A DNA stretch of 64,000 nucleotides, from positions 434,001 through 498,000 of the forward strand of contig NZ_JAKKDV010000002.1 in the NCBI RefSeq assembly GCF_021728415.1, written 5' to 3'. Shown piece by piece: positions 55,548 through 62,873 of this stretch. Every line of letters starts with the position of its first letter. Position 1 is the stretch's first letter. A model generated the notes under the pieces. That model searched no databases. It worked only from the letters and a program-made list of their open reading frames with translations, and had not been told where the DNA came from. The DNA comes from Flaviramulus multivorans (GTDB taxonomy: Bacteria > Bacteroidota > Bacteroidia > Flavobacteriales > Flavobacteriaceae). A program made the position numbers and the translations under genes.

Positions 55548-55620
55548 AGCGGGAGACCGGGTTCGAACCGGCGACATTCAGCTTGGAAGGCTGACGCTCT
55601 ACCAACTGAGCTACTCCCGC
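55548..55620 (-). tRNA. tRNA-Gly (anticodon TCC)
   Basis: Acceptor GCGGGAG/CTCCCGC, anticodon stem TCAGC/GCTGA with loop CTTCCAA and anticodon TCC, T loop TTCGAAC, discriminator T. Confidence 0.97.
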
Positions 55621-55682
55621 AATATTTAATAATCCTGTGTTTAATGTGCTTTAAAAAAGCTCATATTTTGAACTTTAAAAAG

Positions 55683-55764
<82 letters not shown>

Positions 55765-55833
55765 AATTAAACTTATTTCACTCTTTTAAAGAACTTAATC
55801 TTTTTAAAAATTGATTAAAAAGATTTATTTTTG

Positions 55834-55907
55834 AGCCGATGGAGGGACTCGAACCCACGACCTGCTGATTACAAATCAGCTGCTCTAGCCAGCTGAGCTA
55901 CATCGGC
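55834..55907 (-). tRNA. tRNA-Thr (anticodon TGT), second copy
   Basis: Identical to 37140-37213 including discriminator. First of four tRNAs (Thr-Tyr-Gly-Thr) upstream of tuf. Confidence 0.97.
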
Positions 55908-55930
55908 GTTTTTATACTTTTTGACGCATA

Positions 55931-55955
55931 AAAAAGCCCGTTATTTCTAACGGAC
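55931..55955 (-). terminator. Hairpin with T tract between hpf and tRNA-Thr
   Basis: On the minus strand AGTCCGTTA pairs with TAACGGGCT (one U-G pair) around a GAAA tetraloop, followed by TTTTTTA. It would terminate hpf, but it also lies downstream of the promoter at 55958-55986 and so within the tRNA leader. Confidence 0.75.
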
Positions 55956-55957
55956 TG

Positions 55958-55986
55958 CAAATGTATAGATTTATTTTTTTATTCAA
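55958..55986 (-). promoter_or_regulatory. Promoter of the tRNA-tuf operon
   Basis: Minus strand TTG (55986-55984), 18 bases, TACATTTG (55965-55958). The predicted start (about 55952) falls at the base of the hairpin at 55931-55955. Confidence 0.65.
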
Positions 55987-56004
55987 AACATTTTTTAAGA
56001 AATT

Positions 56005-56310
56005 TTAATGCAAATTTGCTCTTAATTTTTCTTTTCGCTTTTTTAATTGTCTTTCTAAGGATGCAATTGCCATATCTGCACCTTCTTCAAAGGTTTTACA
56101 TTGTTTTTTAACAACAAAACTATCTCCTGGTACACTAACTTTTGCTTCGAATATTTTATTTTCCTTATCGCTTGTGTTTTCAACTTTTAAATAAACGTCT
56201 GATTTAATTACTTTATCATAAAACATATCTAACTTATCCATACGTTTCTGGATAAATGAAATGAGTTTTCTGTCGGCATTAAAATTAACGGATTGTGTGT
56301 TTACTTTCAT
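56005..56310 (-). CDS. hpf: Ribosome hibernation-promoting factor / RaiA family protein
   Basis: Short HPF that binds the 30S decoding region and silences ribosomes in stationary phase. 101 residues: MKVNTQSVNFNADRKLISFI, KMDKLDMFYDK-like second helix region (RMDKLDMFYDKVIKSDVYLK), EAKVSVPGDSFVVKKQCKTF. It lacks the C-terminal dimerisation domain of long HPF. Its neighbours are all translation genes. Confidence 0.93.
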   Translation of the reverse strand: MKVNTQSVNFNADRKLISFIQKRMDKLDMFYDKVIKSDVYLKVENTSDKENKIFEAKVSVPGDSFVVKKQCKTFEEGADMAIASLERQLKKRKEKLRANLH

Positions 56311-56426
56311 CTGCTTGCATTTAATTTAAAAAAGTCAGGTTTAATTGGCCTTAATAATAACTGAAGTACTTATTATATTAAAGCTCGTACCATACTACTC
56401 CTTTTTTGGTTAGACAATAACTTATA

Positions 56427-57317
56427 CTATTTTTTACTTCTAGGATGTGCATTAACATGCACTTTTTTTAATTCTGCTATACTATTATGAGTATAAACTT
56501 GTGTAGCAGCTAAACTTGAATGTCCTAATAGTTCTTTAACAGCATTTAAACTTGCACCTTGGTTTAACAAATGTGTTGCAAAAGAGTGCCTTAGTATGTG
56601 TGGACTCTTTTTTACTTTTGATGATGCCAAACTAAAATAATCATTTATTATTCTGTAAACAAGTGTTTCGTATATTTTTAATCCTTTTTTCGTTAAAAAT
56701 AAACTATCATCATTTGAAATACATTCAAGTTCGCTTCTCAATTTTAAATACTGTATTGTAGTTTGTACTACTGAATTTAATAACGGTACAATTCGTTCCT
56801 TATTTCTCTTACCTAATACTTTTAACGTTTTATTATGTAAATCGATACTTGACACTTTTAATTCTACTAGCTCGATCCTTCTAATACCTGTTGAATAAAA
56901 TATTTCAATGATAAGCTTGTTGCGAACGCTTTCAAAATCATCACCAAAATTTAAATCATTTAAAACCGTTTCTACTTCGGCTTCTGAAAATGGCACTTGT
57001 ATTTTTTTACTTGTTTTTAAAGCTTTGTGTTTAGATAAGGGATTGGAAGTAATATCTCCAACTTTTAATAGAAATTTATAATACGTATTGAGCGCTGAAA
57101 TTTTTCTGTTGATACTTCGGTTTGATAATCCATTTTCAACTAGTGACACGATCCAACTTCTTATCTGTGAATAATTAACTTTGATTATTGAATTCGAATC
57201 GTATTCTGATTTGATAAACTCCGAGAAATTCTCTAAATCATTTTGATAAGCCTTTACGGTAAGTGCAGAGTAGTTTTTCTCTAAGAGCAAATAATCTGTA
57301 AATGATTTGAAAGGCAA
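56427..57317 (-). CDS. Tyrosine recombinase, XerC/XerD-like
   Basis: Site-specific recombinase probably resolving chromosome dimers. 296 residues: SAM-like N-terminal domain (FTDYLLLEKNYSALTVKAYQ), catalytic Arg in TGIRRIELVEL near residue 144, Lys in VLGKRNKERIVPL, HILRHSFATHLL near 243, LGHSSLAATQVYTH with the second His and the nucleophilic Tyr near 276. The full catalytic set is present. Placement between rpsU and hpf is typical for the chromosomal Xer gene of this family, so it is not a phage integrase. Confidence 0.92.
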   Translation of the reverse strand: MPFKSFTDYLLLEKNYSALTVKAYQNDLENFSEFIKSEYDSNSIIKVNYSQIRSWIVSLVENGLSNRSINRKISALNTYYKFLLKVGDITSNPLSKHKALKTSKKIQVPFSEAEVETVLNDLNFGDDFESVRNKLIIEIFYSTGIRRIELVELKVSSIDLHNKTLKVLGKRNKERIVPLLNSVVQTTIQYLKLRSELECISNDDSLFLTKKGLKIYETLVYRIINDYFSLASSKVKKSPHILRHSFATHLLNQGASLNAVKELLGHSSLAATQVYTHNSIAELKKVHVNAHPRSKK

Positions 57318-57382
57318 GATTAAGCTTTTAAGTTGTTAAATTCATTTAGCTAAAAATACAACCTTTTAATTAATTATTGTGC

Positions 57383-57414
57383 AAAAAAAAAATCCCGCAT
57401 ACTGCGGGATTTTT
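57383..57414 (-). terminator. Terminator of rpsU
   Basis: AATCCCGCA and TGCGGGATT with loop TAC, T tract on the minus strand of nine or more; 18 bases after the rpsU stop. Confidence 0.88.
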
Positions 57415-57431
57415 ATGTAATGATATCTTTA

Positions 57432-57626
57432 TTATACTTCTTCAGCGTCTCTTAAACTTTGAATGTATTGCGCTTTTTGTATCTGCGCTCTACGCTCTAC
57501 AGATGGTTTTGTAAACTGCTTACGCACTTGAAGCTGACGCTTAACACCCGTTTTATCAAACTTACGTTTAAAACGCTTTAGCGCTCTATCTATATTTTCT
57601 CCTTCTTTAATTGGTATTATTAACAT
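57432..57626 (-). CDS. rpsU: 30S ribosomal protein S21
   Basis: bS21, 64 residues, very basic: MLIIPIKEGENIDRALKRFK, then KFDKTGVKRQLQVRKQFTKP and a C-terminal QYIQSLRDAEEV. In Bacteroidetes, bS21 helps hide the 16S 3' tail so that Shine-Dalgarno sequences are not used. This gene nevertheless has a near-perfect one (57636-57646), fitting published autoregulation in which ribosomes lacking bS21 translate rpsU. Flanked by its own promoter element and terminator. Confidence 0.97.
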   Translation of the reverse strand: MLIIPIKEGENIDRALKRFKRKFDKTGVKRQLQVRKQFTKPSVERRAQIQKAQYIQSLRDAEEV

Positions 57627-57635
57627 AGTGTCTTA

Positions 57636-57646
57636 ACCTCCTCTCT
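57636..57646 (-). promoter_or_regulatory. Strong Shine-Dalgarno sequence of rpsU
   Basis: Minus strand AGAGAGGAGGT, nine bases before the ATG. It can pair over 11 positions (one G-U) with the 16S tail ACCUCCUUUCU expected in this phylum. By eye no other gene in the window has a comparable site. Confidence 0.85.
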
Positions 57647-57664
57647 TTTAGAATTTTCAGTTTG

Positions 57665-57672
57665 CAAATATA
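57665..57672 (-). promoter_or_regulatory. -7 box of rpsU
   Basis: Minus strand TATATTTG, 38 bases before the ATG; no clear -33 TTG. Confidence 0.5.
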
Positions 57673-57712
57673 AAATTAATTCTGAATTCTGAATTTAAAA
57701 TTAAAAAATATT

Positions 57713-58879
57713 TTAAGTTGCTGGTTTATATTCCTTTTTATCGATGATGATTTTAGCAAGAATTTCTCTTAAAATCTCTGAAGTACCACCACCAATAGGT
57801 CCTAACCTGCTATCGCGCAGTAGTCGTGCCATAGGATAGTCTTCCATATAGCCATAACCACCCAAAAATTGTAAGCATTGGTATATAACCTCATCGGCCA
57901 TTTTTGTAGACTTAAGCTTAGACATACTTGCCTCCTTTACCACATATTGACCTTTGTTGAGTCTATAGGCAACAGAATAATTGTATTCTTTACAAATTTC
58001 CATTTCGGTATATAAATCGGCTACTGTATGACGTAGTGCTTGAAATTTATCTATGGATTTACCAAAGGCTTGACGCTCACTCATATATTGTAGTGCATAC
58101 TCTAAAGCAAATTCCGCACGAGCATGGGCATTTACTCCCATGATTAAACGCTCTAACGAAAAATGTTGCATAATGTATGAGAAGCCTTTACCTTCTTCAC
58201 CCATTAAATTTTCAACAGGCACTTTAACATTATCAAAAGCTATTTCACCCGTATCGGATGCACGCCAACCCAATTTATCCAATTTTGTTGCCGAAACTCC
58301 TTTAGCTTCTCTATCTATAACAAACATGCTAATACCTTTATTCCCTAATTCTGGGTTTGTTTTTGCTGCAACCACTAAATAATCGCTGTAAACCCCGTTA
58401 GTTATAAATGTTTTTGAACCATTTAATATATAGTGGTCTCCTTGTTTTACTGCCGTACTTCGCATACCAGCCACATCACTACCTCCAAAAGGTTCGGTTA
58501 TACAAAGGCATCCTATTTTATCGCCCGAAATACTGGGAGCTAAATAGTTTTGCTTTATGGTTTCATCGCCTTCCGCATTGAGGTGCGTCATGGCTAAATA
58601 TACATGCGCCCAAATTGCTGCTGCAAAACCTCCTGAGTTTACTTTTTGAAGCTCTTCAAGAAGTATTACGGTGTAGAATAAATCTAAATTCATACCACCA
58701 TAGGCTTCGGGATAGTTAATACCGAAGAATCCCATATCGCCAAATTTTTTCCAAATAAAACGATCTATTGTTCCGGTTTTTTCCCAATTTTCTATGTGTG
58801 GAACAACTTCTTTTTGTAAAAAATCTTGTAGGCTTTTCCTAAAAAGGTTATGCTCTTCTGTGAAGTACATGCTATTCAT
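57713..58879 (-). CDS. Acyl-CoA dehydrogenase family protein
   Basis: FAD enzyme oxidising acyl-CoA to trans-2-enoyl-CoA. 388 residues; ATG 58879 overlaps the preceding stop (ATGA), with a second ATG three codons in. FAD/substrate motifs CLCITEPFGGSDVAGMRSTA near residue 125 and GSKTFITNGVYSDYLVVAAK near 153, then RQAFGKSIDKFQALRHTVAD near 268, and LGGYGYMEDYPMARLLRDSR near 340. The end reads IGGGTSEILREI: the Glu found here in short- and medium-chain enzymes is Gly, and a Glu in RAEFALE (near 250) is at the long-chain/isovaleryl position. Substrate unproven. Confidence 0.93.
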   Translation of the reverse strand: MNSMYFTEEHNLFRKSLQDFLQKEVVPHIENWEKTGTIDRFIWKKFGDMGFFGINYPEAYGGMNLDLFYTVILLEELQKVNSGGFAAAIWAHVYLAMTHLNAEGDETIKQNYLAPSISGDKIGCLCITEPFGGSDVAGMRSTAVKQGDHYILNGSKTFITNGVYSDYLVVAAKTNPELGNKGISMFVIDREAKGVSATKLDKLGWRASDTGEIAFDNVKVPVENLMGEEGKGFSYIMQHFSLERLIMGVNAHARAEFALEYALQYMSERQAFGKSIDKFQALRHTVADLYTEMEICKEYNYSVAYRLNKGQYVVKEASMSKLKSTKMADEVIYQCLQFLGGYGYMEDYPMARLLRDSRLGPIGGGTSEILREILAKIIIDKKEYKPAT

Positions 58880-59754
58880 TTGTTTTCTTTTTCGAGATGC
58901 AAATATAATTTAATTATCTCGATTTTATTTACAGGAAAGCCTTTTACTTTTTTTAATTCGTCTAAAGATTTATAGCCCTCTCTAAGTATACGCTGTTCGA
59001 TAATCTCGTTTGCTAAATCATAGTCAATATGTTGAACGGTAACCAAGTCATCTATTGTTGCAGAGTTTAAATTTAACTTTTTAATAACTCTAGGGGTTTT
59101 TACTGTAAAATCGTTCGTAATTCTTTCGATAACTTCAGGTGTTAATCCATATATGTCTTGTAATTGAACATCGGAGATAAAACCACCTTTAAATTTATTT
59201 CTGTATTCAACAATTCGTTTAGAGTAATAGTCACCAATACCATTTACCTTTTGTAATTGTTGTGCAGTTGCGGTATTTAAATCTTGCTTTTGCCCGTAAG
59301 ATTTTGGTTGACTACTATATGAGTATGTAATATTTGATGGCTTTGGATTTGTTACCCATTCTGGAAATTTGAAATAAGGTGATATTGCATCTAATAAGGA
59401 ATCGGAAACTTGGGTAACTTCTTGAAATTGCTCAGTGGAATTAATCCATTTATTTTGTTTTCTAAAATTAAGTAGTCTGTCAATTTCCTCATTAGTCATT
59501 CCCAAAGTAGCACCTCTATAATCCGTAATATAATTAGGGTTGAACGGAAATATTTTTGGTTTACTTTCTTCTAACTGGACTTGCTTGAGCGAATCTATTT
59601 CCCTTTCAAATTTTAATATAGTTTCTTTATCAACATCAATATTATCAGATGTGAAATCAACAAAAAAGTAAACACATTGCATGATAATAATGAGAAGTAT
59701 TAATAAAAAAATCCCATTTCGTTGTTGTTTAGTAAACGTGAAATGGGATTTCAT
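58876..59754 (-). CDS. ComEA-like helix-hairpin-helix DNA-binding protein
   Basis: 292-residue protein with one N-terminal membrane helix (GIFLLILLIIIMQCVYFFVD, residues 13-32) and repeated HhH units: NRATLGMTNEEIDRLLN-like first unit near 78, KVNGIGDYYSKRIVEYRNKF near 165, and VQHIDYDLANEIIEQRI near 240. Motifs such as DLNTATAQQLQ and LNLNSATIDDL are the ComEA hallmarks. ComEA binds DNA in natural transformation; here the overlap with an acyl-CoA dehydrogenase gene gives no support for competence, so the role is open. Confidence 0.87.
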   Translation of the reverse strand: MKSHFTFTKQQRNGIFLLILLIIIMQCVYFFVDFTSDNIDVDKETILKFEREIDSLKQVQLEESKPKIFPFNPNYITDYRGATLGMTNEEIDRLLNFRKQNKWINSTEQFQEVTQVSDSLLDAISPYFKFPEWVTNPKPSNITYSYSSQPKSYGQKQDLNTATAQQLQKVNGIGDYYSKRIVEYRNKFKGGFISDVQLQDIYGLTPEVIERITNDFTVKTPRVIKKLNLNSATIDDLVTVQHIDYDLANEIIEQRILREGYKSLDELKKVKGFPVNKIEIIKLYLHLEKENK

Positions 59755-59774
59755 ATGTAATAGTCTTAGTTAGT

Positions 59775-61475
59775 TTATTCTTCTATCGCTTCCTTTTTTA
59801 GATTAATAGCATCAAGGTAGCGTTTTAATTGTTTTTTAACTACTGGGAATAACAAGAACAGACCAACCATATTTGGGAAAATCATAGCGAAAATCATCGC
59901 ATCTGAGAACGACCAAATTGATCCCATACTTGCAGCGGCTCCAATAACCACAAAAGTTAAGAATAATAATTTATAAACTAAATCAGCTGTTTTTCCTCTT
60001 CCAAATAAAAATTTCCAAGATTGCAACCCATAGTAAGACCATGATATCATAGTTGATACTGCAAATAATACAACAGCAACTGTTAAGAATACATTTGAAT
60101 ATGGTATATATTCTGCGAACGCTTTAGATGTAATTCCTGCACCCTCAAAAGGTAATCCATCAATATATACAACTCCAGAACCATCTCCTCCGTATTCAAA
60201 AAAGCCTCCGAAATTAAATATAATAATTACTAAAGCCGTCATGGTACAAATAACAACGGTATCAATGAAAGGCTCTAATAAGGCCACTAAGCCTTCACTG
60301 GCAGAATATTTTGTTCTTACAGCTGAATGCGCAATAGAGGCAGAACCTGCTCCCGCTTCATTTGAAAAAGCAGCACGTTGGAATCCAACCAGTAGTACAC
60401 CTATAACAGAACCAACGCCAAATGCGGTTGGGTTAAACGCTTCTCTTACTATAAGAGCAATGGCATCATCAATTAAACCAAAATTACTGAAGATGATATA
60501 AATACATGCAACAATATACATTAACGCCATAAAAGGCACTACTTTTTCAGTCACTGAAGCAATACGTTTAATACCACCTATTATGATGATACCAACCAAT
60601 ACTGCTAAAACAAGACCAACAATGGCACCCGCTGCTGTACTTTCCCAATCAAATAATTCTTTTATTACAATCGTTGCCTGATTAGATTGAGCTGCATTAC
60701 CCCCACCAAAAGAACCACCAATACAGAATACAGCAAAAATACCAGCTGCAATTTTCCCGATTGTTTTAAAGCCTTTTGCTTTAAGTCCTTTACTAATGTA
60801 ATACATAGGACCTCCATACACAGTTCCATCCTCGCCTACATCCCTGTATTGCACTCCTAACGTACACTCAACAAATTTGGTAGACATTCCTAATAAACCA
60901 CAAATAATCATCCAAAATGTAGCTCCTGGTCCACCAAGTGCAATTGCTAAGGCTACACCGGCAATATTACCATTTCCAACGGTACCGGAAACGGCAGTTG
61001 CTAGCGCTTGAAAGTGAGAAACCTCACCATCAGAACTTTCGTCCCTAATTGTATCTACTATATCTCCATCAACGGCTAAATCGTCTTGCACACTAACCAA
61101 ATGCTCTTCTATATCGACCTTGGACAAATCCTGACCTTGTGCAATACCACCTTCACCATATAATTCTTTAGCTCCGTGTTTCTCAATATCCTCATATTTT
61201 CCTCTTACTGTGCTAATAGCTGTCCAGAAATATCTAATATTTGGAAACCCAAAATAAATAGTAAAAAATAAAGCACTACCCACCAACAACACTAAAACAA
61301 ATGGTATGGTATAAACATCATCCTGATAAACTGGAAAGAATATTACATCTGTAAAAAACTGAGCTATGGGAGCAAATGCTTGATCTATTTTTTCATCAAG
61401 CCCTATTTCTTCCTCTTGAGCAAAAGTAATTACAGGAAATATTAATGTGATAATTGAAAGAAGATATTTCTTCAT
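59775..61475 (-). CDS. Alanine/glycine:cation symporter (AGCS family)
   Basis: Na+- or H+-coupled amino-acid carrier of 566 residues, about 10-11 helices. Family signature QALATAVSGTVGNGNIAGVA near residue 158 and GPGATFWMIICGLLGMSTKF near 184. Unusual: it opens with a cleavable-looking signal peptide (MKKYLLSIITLIFPVITFAQ), and a hydrophilic acidic loop of about 60 residues follows the first true helix pair, making it about 100 residues longer than typical AGCS proteins. Inner membrane; substrate probably alanine or glycine. Confidence 0.9.
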   Translation of the reverse strand: MKKYLLSIITLIFPVITFAQEEEIGLDEKIDQAFAPIAQFFTDVIFFPVYQDDVYTIPFVLVLLVGSALFFTIYFGFPNIRYFWTAISTVRGKYEDIEKHGAKELYGEGGIAQGQDLSKVDIEEHLVSVQDDLAVDGDIVDTIRDESSDGEVSHFQALATAVSGTVGNGNIAGVALAIALGGPGATFWMIICGLLGMSTKFVECTLGVQYRDVGEDGTVYGGPMYYISKGLKAKGFKTIGKIAAGIFAVFCIGGSFGGGNAAQSNQATIVIKELFDWESTAAGAIVGLVLAVLVGIIIIGGIKRIASVTEKVVPFMALMYIVACIYIIFSNFGLIDDAIALIVREAFNPTAFGVGSVIGVLLVGFQRAAFSNEAGAGSASIAHSAVRTKYSASEGLVALLEPFIDTVVICTMTALVIIIFNFGGFFEYGGDGSGVVYIDGLPFEGAGITSKAFAEYIPYSNVFLTVAVVLFAVSTMISWSYYGLQSWKFLFGRGKTADLVYKLLFLTFVVIGAAASMGSIWSFSDAMIFAMIFPNMVGLFLLFPVVKKQLKRYLDAINLKKEAIEE

Positions 61476-61584
61476 AAGAATTTAATATTAGTTAGTTTTT
61501 AGTGTTATTTTTTGAATTAAAGTTGGCAAGATGCTAAAAAAAATTCATTTTTTAAAAGAATGCTTGTTAAAATAGATGATTCTA

Positions 61585-62607
61585 CTATTCGATATTATAT
61601 TCAGAATTCAAAGCTTCAATTTGTTCCGGTCTTCCTAAAACTATAACTTTAGAATTGGGAACCAATTTTAGGTCTGCTTCAGGGTTAACAATGTACTCTC
61701 CATTTTCATCTTTATAACCAATAACGTTACAGCCAGTTTTTCGTCTTAAATCTAAATCTTTTATTGTCTTAATAGTATTTATATTGTACAGTTTTTCAAC
61801 AGCCACTTCTTCAATGTTTATATTGGATTTTCCAACAATTGAAAGATTATCTATAAATTCCATTAAACCTGGAATAACTACTAAAGATGCCATATGATCG
61901 CCTCCTATTTTATCTGGCAATATAACGTTGTTGGCTCCTGCAAATTTTAGTTTATCGTAAGATGATTCTTGAGAAGCTCTACTTATAATATTTATAGTTT
62001 TACTAAGTTGTCTTGCAGACAATACCACAAACAAATTATCGGCATCATTTGGTAATGCTGAAATAAAACATGACGCACGATCGACTCCTGCATGTATTAA
62101 GGTTTCATCTTCATTGGCATTTCCAATTACATACAAAACATCATCCATTTGTAAGCGCTCTTCCATCTCTCTATCCCTTTCTACAACAACAAACTTTTTT
62201 TTGTAGGCCATCAATTTTTTAGCTGCCTGACGTCCATTTCTGCCATAACCACATATTACCACATGGTTTTTAAGGTTTTCAATCTTCTTTTGCATCCTTT
62301 TATGTTTTATCTGTTCAATAGTGCTTTTGCTTAAAATATACTCTGTAATTATAGACAATGCATAACCCACAATAATTATACTTCCCAGAATTAAAAATAT
62401 GGTAAAAATTTTAGATTTTTCATCAAGAGGAATTACCTCACCATAACCCACCGTTGTCATGGTTATAACGGTCATATACAAAGCATCAATCCAGGAATAT
62501 CCAGAAATCATTTTATAGCCTACTACTCCTATAAATAGAATTATAATGAGTAAAAAAATAGCTGTGTAAATTCTGGTTCTAAAAAATCGTATTATTGGGT
62601 TACTCAT
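61585..62607 (-). CDS. Potassium channel with TrkA-N/TrkA-C (RCK) domains
   Basis: MthK-like two-helix channel of 340 residues. Helix 1 near residues 12-32, pore helix and filter TMTTVGYGEVIPL near 49-61, helix 2 near 68-88, then an RCK domain (VVICGYGRNGRQAAKKLMAY near 117) and a TrkA-C domain from about 260. The Rossmann loop could bind NAD(H) or another ligand to gate K+ flux. Starts 3 bases from the PspC gene upstream. Confidence 0.93.
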   Translation of the reverse strand: MSNPIIRFFRTRIYTAIFLLIIILFIGVVGYKMISGYSWIDALYMTVITMTTVGYGEVIPLDEKSKIFTIFLILGSIIIVGYALSIITEYILSKSTIEQIKHKRMQKKIENLKNHVVICGYGRNGRQAAKKLMAYKKKFVVVERDREMEERLQMDDVLYVIGNANEDETLIHAGVDRASCFISALPNDADNLFVVLSARQLSKTINIISRASQESSYDKLKFAGANNVILPDKIGGDHMASLVVIPGLMEFIDNLSIVGKSNINIEEVAVEKLYNINTIKTIKDLDLRRKTGCNVIGYKDENGEYIVNPEADLKLVPNSKVIVLGRPEQIEALNSEYNIE

Positions 62608-62609
62608 AA

Positions 62610-62837
62610 TTATAAATCAAATACTGAAGAGCGCTTTGTGTAAACTAAATCTTTAATTCGCATCCAAAATGCCAAAAACAAATATAGGGCAAAACCAAAA
62701 CCAACAGTAACAAAAGTTAGATACATAAAGGATGTGCGAACTACTTTTGCTCTTATACCCAACCTATCAGCAATACGTTGACAAACGTAATATCCACGTT
62801 TTTGAAAATATAGCAGAAGTTTATAAAAAAAATTCAT
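62610..62837 (-). CDS. PspC domain membrane protein
   Basis: 75 residues from ATG 62837 (MNFFYKLLLYFQKRGYYVCQ). The PspC domain spans most of it: VCQRIADRLGIRAKVVRTSF then YLTFVTVGFGFALYLFLAFW. PspC-type proteins sense or dampen membrane stress; no pspA is adjacent. Likely cotranscribed with the K+ channel. Confidence 0.87.
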   Translation of the reverse strand: MNFFYKLLLYFQKRGYYVCQRIADRLGIRAKVVRTSFMYLTFVTVGFGFALYLFLAFWMRIKDLVYTKRSSVFDL

Positions 62838-62873
62838 GCTGCAATTTAGCATTTAGTTTATTTGTTTAAAAGT

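Noticed and set aside
56427-57317. Phage or island integrase
   Set aside because: It sits in a conserved housekeeping order (rpsU-xer-hpf-tRNA) and no phage genes or att repeats are near it, although tRNAs are.
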